Shown one piece after another: positions 15,135 to 23,604 of a stretch of DNA of 23,791 nucleotides. Numbering within the stretch: the stretch's first letter is position 1; each line of letters starts with the position of its first letter. The notes under the pieces were generated by a model. That model saw nothing but the letters and a program-made list of their open reading frames with translations, was not told the DNA's origin and made no database searches. The DNA comes from Limnoraphis robusta CS-951. GTDB taxonomy: Bacteria; Cyanobacteriota; Cyanobacteriia; Cyanobacteriales; Microcoleaceae. The position numbers and the translations under genes are program-made. The stretch lies in the NCBI RefSeq assembly GCF_000972705.2, contig NZ_LATL02000349.1, forward strand, positions 1 through 23,791. The letters run 5' to 3'.

Positions 15135-18100
15135 TTATTCCTCTAAATCATCCTGTTCCGTCTCCATTTCCTCATCTTCAATTGCAAATTCGCTAATATA
15201 GTCTCGAACAACACGCTCAAAAAAGAGCGGAGCGGGTAAGCTTGACCAATCACTGTAATGGCCGAAACCATAACGTAGGGATTCTACAAGTGCAGCAAGG
15301 CGATCGGGATCATCATTTTTTTGTCGCAATGTAACAACAATTTCTAAGGGATTAGGAGTTGGCAATTGTCCCACAAATGGAGGGCGGGTTTCGATACGAT
15401 GAACTTCCAATCCTGCTTTATTTAAAACTTTATTATTGGAACTACCCGCGTTCTTTACAAGGTAGCAGTGCATAAGTAGTGATGCTATTTTATGTAATCC
15501 ATTCCGTACAAATAGATGAAAGGCAAATATCACCATTTGTTTAGTGCTACTCTTTACAGAAATTTTGATTTTTGTTGAGCGATAGCAACTTTGTCCGCGC
15601 GATTCCTGTTGGAGAGTTTTACGACCTACAGAGAGATAAGCAACACAACCTGTTTGATTAGTTTCGCTTTTTTGATTAGTAGTATTCAATCGAAATAACT
15701 CCATTGTACTAGAGGCTGAAGGGATTTCATAGGTTGAAGTTAGTTCTTCTTTTGTTCGCGTATCTTCCAGAAAAGTTTCGGCAAAATATCGCATTTTTTC
15801 CTCAATAATTCCTGGGGCAAGGTCTTGGCGAATGCGAACTAGACGTGCGCCTTGCCACTCATCTTGCATCCATTCGTGCTGTTGACCGAGGTTCATTTCA
15901 TTTGCATTTATCCTGGCATCGGCAAGCCAAGGCCAAAGTTGTACGCAGTTAGAAGAATCAATCATCACTAAGGGTTGATTTCCTTCTTCTACTGAATTAG
16001 AAATAATCTGCTTAACAAATTCCATGAAACGAGTTTGACGCACATCTCTTTTATCAGCCAGTTTCACGGGGGAAATTTGGGAGATGAAGGCGATCGCATC
16101 GGAAAATTTACTCCAAAGACTGATTTGTAAACTATTCCCTTTCTCATAAGCACAACATAACTCACACTCGCCTGTCTCTACCTTGAGTCGCATCGCCACT
16201 GGCAAGAATGTGCTTTCAATAGAACCGCGTTTCCGACCTCTTTGTTTACGAACAATGGTAATTCCAATAATTTCTTTTGGTCTGGCTTCTGCTGGAATGT
16301 CTTTTAGGTATTTGTCAACCTTTTCTTTAACACCATCAATGCGACCAGAATGAGCAGAAAGTAAGTCTTTTAAAGCAGCTTGTACTCGATAGAAGAAATT
16401 ATCAAGTTTGAGAAGTTGTTTCTCTTTAATTGTTTCAATCGGTAGAAGAAACTGTACACAAGAACCAGCGATCTTAGCTAGTGCTTGACGGGTTGAAGGT
16501 TTATTCACGCGATCGTCAGGTCGATTGTTTTCGTAAAAGTCCCGCGCCATTACTAAGCAAAAAGTTCGCTGCTTGCGTAAATCAGGTTGTTTAACAGTGG
16601 GTTCCCATGCTTCAATTCGGTGACGCGATCGCTCTTTGGCTTTCAACTTTGCACCATCTAATAATTCTCTTGGCCCATGAGTCTTTGCTGGCAAACGATT
16701 AGCTATGAGTTTGATCGCTCCACCCCAAAGAAGGCTAATTATTGCTTTTAGCAGTTTTAATTCTGTTTGAAATTGTTCTTCGTAAAAGACAACAAGTAAC
16801 AACAGTTTTTCGTTAGGATATAGCCGTCGCATCGCTTCTTGGTTTTCCTGAATTAAAGCCTTGAGTTCTTTTACTTGACACAGTGTTTTGCTTGTAAACT
16901 GAAGGGCTTTTTTACCTCCCTGGATATTGTCTAACTGGATGTCAAAATACTGATTCAGTAGTGTATTTAACTGCCCGTCGTCAAAGCTTTCGAGATATTT
17001 GGGAGTAAAATTAGAAGCTTCACCCTTTTCAATAATCTCTAAGGCAGCACCTAGAAGTGTAGGCAAATTAATCATCCGAGAGGCTGTATCGTCTAATTTG
17101 TGGCCTTCCCCTCTTTTTAATTTAACTGACGAGTAATTTTCAAAGGGTTTAAAACCAAGGGGTTCCAGGATTTTTGCGATCGCTTCAAAAGCTTCTAACT
17201 TATCAATCTCCGGTACACCTACATTAATTTTGTGGTTTCCTTCTTGCAGTCCGTTACGGTAAGTTAGCATAACTTTGCAGCTATCCGTTGAAGCCTTACC
17301 TAATGCAATTTGTTCCCCATCAATATTTTGATCGTCAGGCGTTTTCATGGGAAGTTTTAGTTTACGACGCAAGGCTTCAAAATCTTTATCAATTGTCCAA
17401 CGCCAAATTTTATTTTCACCCTGTTTTTCTTGGTGACAAAGCACTTTGTAGCTAAAGGCGCGGTCTTGATAATCCTCAGAAAAGACAAAACCACTAAGAT
17501 TACCAGAGTTAAAACGTGCAGCCTTTAAACAACTAAACCAGCGACGTTTAGAAACATCAATTTTCAACAAAGGCTGGTGTAAAGAAGGATACGTTACTAC
17601 TTCAAAGCGTATTACCAGACTGAATTTATCTGTATGATCGGGTAGAGTTATAGGGTTGGTAATTAATTCTGCTATACCAGTCGTGAAACTACCACTACTG
17701 GAAATAACACGCTTCATTGTTCCTAACCCCTGAAAAATCTCTTTTCCAGAAATTGCACGCGCTACATAATCTACTAGCACGCGATAGTCATAATCGTTGC
17801 TATGTTTTGTAGTTCCTGTATCTTTATTCCATTTCCAAGGTAAAACTTGAGACTCCAACGGAGTAATTTTTAACAACTCTCCTTTCTCATACAACTCTTC
17901 CAAGCATTCAATAACTTCTGAAGGAACATCTGCTTTTTCAGCAAAAGGTTTAATAAAACCTGTTATCCACTCGTTGAGGATTGGGCGCAAAGCTTTCCTA
18001 ACATCTTCTAGATTACCTCCATTCAGATAGATAAATGGACTTGGGTCTGTAACAGTTTTATTGTTCAAATCAAACTGACTTAAACCTAAATTTGAATGAA

Positions 18101-18410
18101 TCCGCGCTACATCATTAAGTCCTACTTCTAACAAACCTCGCAACGAAGTATAAGGTAGATTCTTGCTAGCTGAATCACCCTTGCCAGTAGCTTTTTGAAT
18201 GTCTCCAAGAGTTTTTAAAGCAGCATTTGTCCAAGCTATTGTAAAGCCTTTAACTATTACTGGCTCAATATTATCTGGGACAGTAAAGGCTAAGGGAATC
18301 TTTTTCAGGCTTTTATTCGCTAGAGCAATATAAAGGGTATCTGAAACCACAGTGGCTTCATTTCCTTCCTCATCATCTAGTTCAATTGGGTTAAGAATTT
18401 CGTCGTTCAT
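15135..18410 (-). CDS. pPIWI-RE family protein (Argonaute/PIWI-like)
   Basis: This is the nucleic-acid-binding effector of the three-gene pPIWI-RE system. The order fits the family: an N-terminal X region (about 1-370), a MID-like module (about 380-640), and a C-terminal RNase H-fold PIWI module (about 680-1070). In the PIWI module I see the first strand with LVMIDSSN (D818), the arginine-rich block GARLVRIRQDLAPG (about 842-860), and the end LEIVVTL...DPDRLAALVESLRYGFGHY, then SLPAPLFFE...DYI. The family is named for conserved R and E residues. D818 is kept at the position of the first catalytic residue, but I cannot place a full DEDX tetrad, so whether it cuts is open. The tail is very acidic (EDEEMETEQDDLEE). 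It starts 2 bp after the helicase stop with GGAG about nine bases upstream: last gene of the operon, translationally coupled. Confidence 0.85.
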   Translation of the reverse strand: MNDEILNPIELDDEEGNEATVVSDTLYIALANKSLKKIPLAFTVPDNIEPVIVKGFTIAWTNAALKTLGDIQKATGKGDSASKNLPYTSLRGLLEVGLNDVARIHSNLGLSQFDLNNKTVTDPSPFIYLNGGNLEDVRKALRPILNEWITGFIKPFAEKADVPSEVIECLEELYEKGELLKITPLESQVLPWKWNKDTGTTKHSNDYDYRVLVDYVARAISGKEIFQGLGTMKRVISSSGSFTTGIAELITNPITLPDHTDKFSLVIRFEVVTYPSLHQPLLKIDVSKRRWFSCLKAARFNSGNLSGFVFSEDYQDRAFSYKVLCHQEKQGENKIWRWTIDKDFEALRRKLKLPMKTPDDQNIDGEQIALGKASTDSCKVMLTYRNGLQEGNHKINVGVPEIDKLEAFEAIAKILEPLGFKPFENYSSVKLKRGEGHKLDDTASRMINLPTLLGAALEIIEKGEASNFTPKYLESFDDGQLNTLLNQYFDIQLDNIQGGKKALQFTSKTLCQVKELKALIQENQEAMRRLYPNEKLLLLVVFYEEQFQTELKLLKAIISLLWGGAIKLIANRLPAKTHGPRELLDGAKLKAKERSRHRIEAWEPTVKQPDLRKQRTFCLVMARDFYENNRPDDRVNKPSTRQALAKIAGSCVQFLLPIETIKEKQLLKLDNFFYRVQAALKDLLSAHSGRIDGVKEKVDKYLKDIPAEARPKEIIGITIVRKQRGRKRGSIESTFLPVAMRLKVETGECELCCAYEKGNSLQISLWSKFSDAIAFISQISPVKLADKRDVRQTRFMEFVKQIISNSVEEGNQPLVMIDSSNCVQLWPWLADARINANEMNLGQQHEWMQDEWQGARLVRIRQDLAPGIIEEKMRYFAETFLEDTRTKEELTSTYEIPSASSTMELFRLNTTNQKSETNQTGCVAYLSVGRKTLQQESRGQSCYRSTKIKISVKSSTKQMVIFAFHLFVRNGLHKIASLLMHCYLVKNAGSSNNKVLNKAGLEVHRIETRPPFVGQLPTPNPLEIVVTLRQKNDDPDRLAALVESLRYGFGHYSDWSSLPAPLFFERVVRDYISEFAIEDEEMETEQDDLEE

Positions 18411-18412
18411 GG

Positions 18413-21400
18413 TTACATCTCCAAAAAAGGTGAATCATCAAAACCGTCTTCGTCGTCTGTCACATCTTCAGAATTGCGTAAATCTTCCGGGTAAACTACA
18501 CCCTCAACTCGTCGCAATGGATCGAGAAATGCCCCGTAAAGTTCTTGATAGATTTCTCGAATTACTGGATCGGAATGTTTGACACATTCTTCTAAAATAA
18601 TTCGCATCTGAACTAACATACTGTCTCGTCCAGAGTCTGGTTTATCTTGGGTAGATTTAATCGCCCAAGCTGCATCGACAAAATAAACTTGTACCGGGCA
18701 TCCATTTCTCATCCCGCGCCCGATTGTTTGTAGAATACCTACCATTTGATTAGCCGTAAATGGTTTGAATAAATCTTCACCCAAACGGCTAGCCATGAGA
18801 GGTTCGCGTAAAAGATGATTCGCGGTTTTCCAGAGTTGCTTTCGGGAATTTTTCCAAGCATTAGAAATTGCTGCCAAATCGTCTTTTTCATTAAAAACTC
18901 GACTGTCAAATTCTTGGGTTGCTTTTCCGGCTAGGCTATACAAAAGCTGCATATCATCTGTCGTGGGATGCGGGCGAGTCAGGAAATAAATCGTGCCAAT
19001 TGCTGCCTCAAGTTTCCTATCTCCTTTTGTGAAAACAATATTCACACCTCGCCCGATCGCCAACATTGGGAAAATTATAATATCACAAGTTTCATCATCT
19101 CCTAAAGCCTCGCACTGAGCAGTTGTTACAAAATCAGTTGCTTGTTCTCCATTTTTTAGATACTTAACAATTGCTTTTGTTCGTTTGCCAATTTCTGGAT
19201 GATAATCGTTAATAAATTTCTTAATTGTGCGAGCTTGTTCGTAACTGTTGACGATTAAAGCTGCTTTGCGGTAAATACCTTCTCGCAAGTCAAAATTACG
19301 AATGGATTTGTAAATTTCCGATTTCGTTGTTCCCCCCCGCACGAGCGCATCTACCATTTTTTCTAAATTGCGATCGCGCAGTTCCCCTGCACCGCTATAT
19401 CGAAGCGGTTCATCGCCCCGTTCGCGATCGCTCAACCATTTGAAGCGATAAACGCTTCTTTTGGGGTCATGTTCTGTTTGACGTGGTTTGAGCAAATAGT
19501 GCGGCCCCCAATTGATATGATAAGCAGGACTGGCTTCTAAAAAAGACGTAGCTGAAGTCATTAAAATTGCTGGCCCTCTACTTTCACTCTCTGCCTCAAA
19601 TAATCGGTGAAAGCGGTGCATTAACATTCGAGGCGCACCTACAAAGGTAATGTAAGAAAGTTCTACATTTCTGGCTTGAGTTCGAGTCGTTTGTGCTGAT
19701 TTTAAACTATATTTTACTCCCGAAAAAGACCCCAAAATATTTTCAGAAATTAGTTTTCGCAATTCAGGTGTTGCTGTTGATTCGACTATAGGTTCCCTAA
19801 TCAGCCCTTCCGCTACCATTGTTCTCGTTCCAGGAACGATGCGCTGATAACTTAAAATTACGAATGTAACGCAAACAAGTAAGGTAATTGTATCATACGC
19901 TTCGGCTGATACTGTGCTATTTTTAAAACACAAAGGTAAAAATAATTCTGCAATTTCTTTGATAAGATTATCGCGACGTTCGAGCAAATTTTCTGCTAAA
20001 TAACGACAGAACTGACGAATCAGCGTTTCCCATTGCTGTTTAAGAGTATCGGGATTTATTCCCAGTGTTTGAGCGCACAAATCTAAGTTGAGCCGATCAT
20101 GGGATTCAATACCAGTGCGATCATAAAAAGCATGGTAAGCTGCCGTTTCCCAAAATTGAGTTAAGGCTCGACTTTTGCTAAATCCCTGTTTGACTTCCTG
20201 TTCGTCAAGGCGATCGCGTCTAGAAGTTTTCTCAAATCCATCTAATAAATCGCTCACAATTCTTAAGACAGTTAATAACTGATCTGCATACCGTTTGCTG
20301 ACTCGCAATGAAGACATATTCTGAACAGCAGAAACCAAGCTTGTATTATGATTGCCAAATTCAGCTAAATCGCGGCTATAAAGTTCTACAGTACGGTCGA
20401 ATAATCGATAATTTTCACCCCGAGCAAAGCGATTATGAATCTGTTCCTGAATGACTAAATGGATGGAATCTTCTGCACCTGAAAGTCTTAAAGTAGCTGC
20501 CCCATAAGTATCAAGAGTTGATTGCACCATGTCAGCTTCATCAAAAACCACAACATCAAATGTACGGGCAATTAATTCAAAATAACGAATGCGTTCCGCT
20601 ATTGCATGGGGTGGAACTTCTGTATCCATCGAAAGAACGTGACCCACCCAAATATTAGCATCTATTAAATCACGGGGTGCTTTGTTGCGACCACACATTG
20701 TCCAAACCGGACAAAGACACTTTTTCATCTCCCCTTTTTTGCCCCCGCTTTGTAAAATTTCCTGGCAGGGTGCATAACCAAATCCCCACAGGGAAGTATC
20801 GGCAGTTGAAAATGCAGGTAAGACGCAATTTAAACCAAAAATTTCTGCTTGCTCTAGACTATAAGCAAAGCCACCATTACCTCCTGAAGCTGCAATTGCT
20901 TCGGCAATATTATCAGCGTGTCGGCGACGAGTTCCATCGCTTTGACCGACTAGCATCCCTACCTTGATTTCGTGAAATGCCAGAGTTGCCATGTATTGTC
21001 TTGCAACTTCAATAGAGGGAAATACAAACATCGCTTTATAATCCCTTCTTCCCAGCCATATAGCTATCAATACGAGTAAGGTTGTTTTTCCCGCTCCAGG
21101 CAATCCAATTAAGTGCTTAATATTTTCTAGTTCGATGACATTTTCTACCCGCAAACCCTTGCCAATTTCTGGCATCATTAGTGAAAAATGTTTAAAACGA
21201 TTTGCCCAATTTCCCTGTCTTCTTTCGGGATAATTAGCTTCGCGTTCGTCCATCTCAACAGCTAACTTGTATAGTTCCGAAAGAGGAATGCAAATTTTTT
21301 CTTTCGGTAAGCGGTTGAGAGAATGGGTACGACGTTGAGCAAGCGGAACTGCAATTGGACTAATTGGTACTCTTGTGGCTGTTGTTTCTTCACCCAAAGC

Positions 21401-21823
21401 AACTGCCATTGGCTGACGAGCATCGGCAAAAGTTGCACTATAAAATTGATGTGGCAAAGGCTGGCTGAGAATTTTACGCGCTTTGGTAATTAAAGGATCT
21501 TCTAGGGGATCTGTGCGTTCAAAGTGAAGTGTTTCTGAGTTAATTTTATAGGTTCCCTGTGTTCTGTTGCGGTAGTGGCGATCGTTATAAATAGCAACTG
21601 CGTGTTTAATTGATTGCTCTGTTACATAAGCTCCTGAAATTTGGCGCATATTGAAAATAGCTTGACGGGATTTCTCTAATGCTGGTGCATTGAGGATGCT
21701 AGCCATCCCTGACATTACTAAAGAAGCAAACTCTAGGGAGTTAATTCCAATAAATTCTTCCATCAAGACGCAAAGCCAACAGATCCGATCTACGCCTGTC
21801 CAAAAATCCTGTTTAATTCTCAT
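18413..21823 (-). CDS. pPIWI-RE-associated SF2 helicase (DinG/XPD-like, four-cysteine cluster)
   Basis: This is the ATP-dependent helicase partner of the pPIWI-RE system. After an N-terminal domain of about 230 residues specific to these islands comes Walker A GLPGAGKTT (K246), then Walker B VVVFDEAD (D428-E429-A430-D431), and in the second RecA-like domain a motif VI-like QTIGRGMRNG (R1036, R1039). Between motifs I and II are four cysteines, C353, C369, C371 and C377 (APCQ...KKCLCPVWTMC), in the place of the Fe-S domain of XPD/DinG helicases. That suggests an Fe-S cluster or zinc and a 5'-3' duplex-unwinding enzyme. Its 1136 residues end in an acidic tail. The ATG at 21823 overlaps the upstream gene's end by 11 bp (ATGAGAATTAA) and has AGAAGGA nine bases before it, so translation is coupled. 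Confidence 0.85.
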   Translation of the reverse strand: MRIKQDFWTGVDRICWLCVLMEEFIGINSLEFASLVMSGMASILNAPALEKSRQAIFNMRQISGAYVTEQSIKHAVAIYNDRHYRNRTQGTYKINSETLHFERTDPLEDPLITKARKILSQPLPHQFYSATFADARQPMAVALGEETTATRVPISPIAVPLAQRRTHSLNRLPKEKICIPLSELYKLAVEMDEREANYPERRQGNWANRFKHFSLMMPEIGKGLRVENVIELENIKHLIGLPGAGKTTLLVLIAIWLGRRDYKAMFVFPSIEVARQYMATLAFHEIKVGMLVGQSDGTRRRHADNIAEAIAASGGNGGFAYSLEQAEIFGLNCVLPAFSTADTSLWGFGYAPCQEILQSGGKKGEMKKCLCPVWTMCGRNKAPRDLIDANIWVGHVLSMDTEVPPHAIAERIRYFELIARTFDVVVFDEADMVQSTLDTYGAATLRLSGAEDSIHLVIQEQIHNRFARGENYRLFDRTVELYSRDLAEFGNHNTSLVSAVQNMSSLRVSKRYADQLLTVLRIVSDLLDGFEKTSRRDRLDEQEVKQGFSKSRALTQFWETAAYHAFYDRTGIESHDRLNLDLCAQTLGINPDTLKQQWETLIRQFCRYLAENLLERRDNLIKEIAELFLPLCFKNSTVSAEAYDTITLLVCVTFVILSYQRIVPGTRTMVAEGLIREPIVESTATPELRKLISENILGSFSGVKYSLKSAQTTRTQARNVELSYITFVGAPRMLMHRFHRLFEAESESRGPAILMTSATSFLEASPAYHINWGPHYLLKPRQTEHDPKRSVYRFKWLSDRERGDEPLRYSGAGELRDRNLEKMVDALVRGGTTKSEIYKSIRNFDLREGIYRKAALIVNSYEQARTIKKFINDYHPEIGKRTKAIVKYLKNGEQATDFVTTAQCEALGDDETCDIIIFPMLAIGRGVNIVFTKGDRKLEAAIGTIYFLTRPHPTTDDMQLLYSLAGKATQEFDSRVFNEKDDLAAISNAWKNSRKQLWKTANHLLREPLMASRLGEDLFKPFTANQMVGILQTIGRGMRNGCPVQVYFVDAAWAIKSTQDKPDSGRDSMLVQMRIILEECVKHSDPVIREIYQELYGAFLDPLRRVEGVVYPEDLRNSEDVTDDEDGFDDSPFLEM

Positions 21824-23318
21824 ATTTCATTCCTTCTAGCAATTGAATAATTTGCGAAACAGACAAAATTTCAAGAGTGGCAGGATCGCCCTTTTTATCG
21901 AGAGTTGAATGGAGAGTAGAGAGATAATACGGGTTATCCTCGATGAGGCGATCGCTAACGGCGATGATGCGACGGCGGTAGTAACTTAGCCCTCCAATGC
22001 TACGATTGAGGCGCAAGGCAAGAGAAACAGGACTGCTGTAGGATTTGGCATCAATACCGATGTTGCGACCATTAATTGCGATATCACATTGGTCTGATTC
22101 TGGATAAAGTTCGGCATTAAGTCCCTGACTTTGAGCTATATCAAAAATAGTTATTTCGTCAATTGCAGGTCCAGTCCAATAGGTTAAAATTTGCGGTTTA
22201 GCAACGAGTAAGGAATCTTTATTTGGGTCTAATTTCTCTGAAAATTTTGCTTTTGAGGATTCGTGACCCAGGCATTGGCGAATGGGGCATCGCCCATCTT
22301 TAAAAAGTTTTTTATTGGGATAGGGTCGCATCAATGTACCGCAATGGGCGCACCGATGAGCATACCCGTCAATTAACCAGATGTCGGGGACGCGATCAAA
22401 GAAAGTATCAATAATCATCCCCTGCAAAGGGGTTAAATCTTTTTCAACTAAGTAATCTAGTAGCTGATGTTCTCCAATGAGCGATCGCCGACCCAATAAT
22501 TCTCGTAAAGCCGTATAAGCTTTGTTGCGACGGCTTCCTAATCGTTCCGTTGCCTCGCGCAAGCGATCGTGCAGGCGATGTTCGATGGCATTATCTTCGC
22601 CAAAAGTTCCTCTGGAATTAGCAATTTCTGCACAATCTGAAGTCGGTACTCTGAAGTCTGGATCGATGAGAATTGCTTGGCGAAAGCGAAAATCTGGGTG
22701 ACGAAAAATATCTAAATTCCACTTTTCTAGAGGAGATCTACTACCTTCGAGAACAGTATGCACGCAAGCGGCGCGATCGCTTAATCCTTCTTCGATATAT
22801 AGGCGACCCAATTTGCACATCGCCCGGTAAAGTTCTGAAGGGATACTATCATCCTGACGCACGATTTCTCGATTGAGAGTTTTTGTGTATTGCCGCACAA
22901 TTCCCTGTGCCAATAAGACAACAGCATCTTCTGCTAAATCCTGGCTGCTAGCGTGTCCTATTGGTAATGGTAATGCTGCTGTTTGGGCTGGCGACCAATT
23001 TGGGTCTTGACCATCAGCTTCAGCCATAATCTGTTGCTCCAAGATTAGATCGGAGAATGAGGGTAAAACTTGAGCGATCGCCGCCAGTGTCCAGCCTTTC
23101 TTGAGCAAAAGTGCTGTTGCCAGTCCTTCTAAAATTTGCCGAAACCCAAATTCTTGGCTTTTAGGTTGTGACAAAAGTTGCTTGGATCTCCACGATCGCA
23201 CAGTTCTTACTGCTGGTGGTTCCACTGATAACCCTAGCTGCTCAATCTGTCGTTTTAGTTGTTGTGCCAGAACCTCAGCAGTTCCTTGCCACTGACGAAC
23301 GTCCTCAAAGTACATCAT
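21813..23318 (-). CDS. pPIWI-RE-associated restriction-endonuclease-fold protein with MerR-like HTH
   Basis: This is the first gene of the pPIWI-RE operon. Residues 35-88 (VRTVRSWRSKQLLSQP, then GFRQILEGLATALLLKKGWT, then LAAIAQVL) have the layout of a MerR-type winged helix-turn-helix. A zinc knuckle follows, CAHC...CPIRQC (C323, C326, C344, C349). The C-terminal nuclease domain has the PD-(D/E)XK pattern: D412 in QCDIAI, then ten residues to D423-A-K425 (IDAKSYSSP). This is a DNA-cutting fold, so the protein could be the nuclease of the system, and the HTH could bind its own promoter. I chose ATG 23318 (or the next codon, 23315): AAGGG lies 4-7 bases upstream. The longer frame starting at TTG 23357 would cover the promoter region. 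Family knowledge: Burroughs et al. 2013 predicted these three genes as one system. Confidence 0.82.
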   Translation of the reverse strand: MMYFEDVRQWQGTAEVLAQQLKRQIEQLGLSVEPPAVRTVRSWRSKQLLSQPKSQEFGFRQILEGLATALLLKKGWTLAAIAQVLPSFSDLILEQQIMAEADGQDPNWSPAQTAALPLPIGHASSQDLAEDAVVLLAQGIVRQYTKTLNREIVRQDDSIPSELYRAMCKLGRLYIEEGLSDRAACVHTVLEGSRSPLEKWNLDIFRHPDFRFRQAILIDPDFRVPTSDCAEIANSRGTFGEDNAIEHRLHDRLREATERLGSRRNKAYTALRELLGRRSLIGEHQLLDYLVEKDLTPLQGMIIDTFFDRVPDIWLIDGYAHRCAHCGTLMRPYPNKKLFKDGRCPIRQCLGHESSKAKFSEKLDPNKDSLLVAKPQILTYWTGPAIDEITIFDIAQSQGLNAELYPESDQCDIAINGRNIGIDAKSYSSPVSLALRLNRSIGGLSYYRRRIIAVSDRLIEDNPYYLSTLHSTLDKKGDPATLEILSVSQIIQLLEGMKYEN

Positions 23319-23343
23319 GGAACCCTTGTGACATCTATATATG

Positions 23344-23363
23344 TTTACATTAAACAATGTAAA
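23344..23363. promoter_or_regulatory. Palindromic operator-like site
   Basis: TTTACATT-AAAC-AATGTAAA has perfect 8-bp arms and a four-base centre. It overlaps the -10 box of the operon promoter, which is where a repressor would sit. The only DNA-binding candidate nearby is the MerR-like HTH of the first operon gene; MerR-type dimers bind such dyads between -35 and -10. This link is inferred. Confidence 0.6.
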
Positions 23364-23376
23364 ATTAATTTGTCAA
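23349..23376 (-). promoter_or_regulatory. Sigma70-type promoter of the pPIWI-RE operon
   Basis: Minus strand: TTGACA (23371-23376, perfect), a 16-bp spacer, then TTTAAT (23349-23354, five of six to TATAAT). The predicted start near 23342 gives a leader of about 25-30 nt to the ATG at 23318. No other promoter of this quality lies inside the operon that I can see. Confidence 0.65.
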
Positions 23377-23517
23377 TAGGAATTACTCAAAATACTCGAG
23401 TTCAGGGGCAAACAAGCAAACCGTAAGCTATATAGGGTAACAGTTTCAGCTTTCAAAAAGGCTGTGAAGATATAGGTAGGCTTTAAGCTGATGTTAGAGA
23501 CCTGACACAAAATTGGG

Positions 23518-23604
23518 TTATTTTATATCTACATCTTCGGTATCCCAACAAGCATCAAAATCTCCGGGGTCGGGTTTAATGGTAACAAAGCTACCGTCGA
23601 TTTG
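23518..23604 (-). pseudogene. Fragment of a nucleotidyltransferase-like (DUF6932-type) gene
   Basis: The frame reads QIDGSFVTIKPDPGDFDACW, then DTEDVDIK and TAA (23518-23520). This is the GS...DxD core of a small nucleotidyltransferase-like family often found near toxin-antitoxin genes in cyanobacteria (from memory: DUF6932), where the protein continues with LDPVLL. Here only about 28 codons remain. The 5' side is cut exactly where the IS200/IS605-type right end begins (23605), and the 3' side is cut early. The gene is dead. Confidence 0.5.

Noticed and set aside
20677..20967. Plus-strand frame opposite the helicase
   Set aside because: It lies wholly inside the cysteine-cluster part of a well-supported gene on the other strand.
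23319..23357. Longer version of the first pPIWI-RE gene starting at TTG 23357
   Set aside because: It would include the -10 box and operator in coding sequence; ATG 23318/23315 has a ribosome site and fits the promoter.
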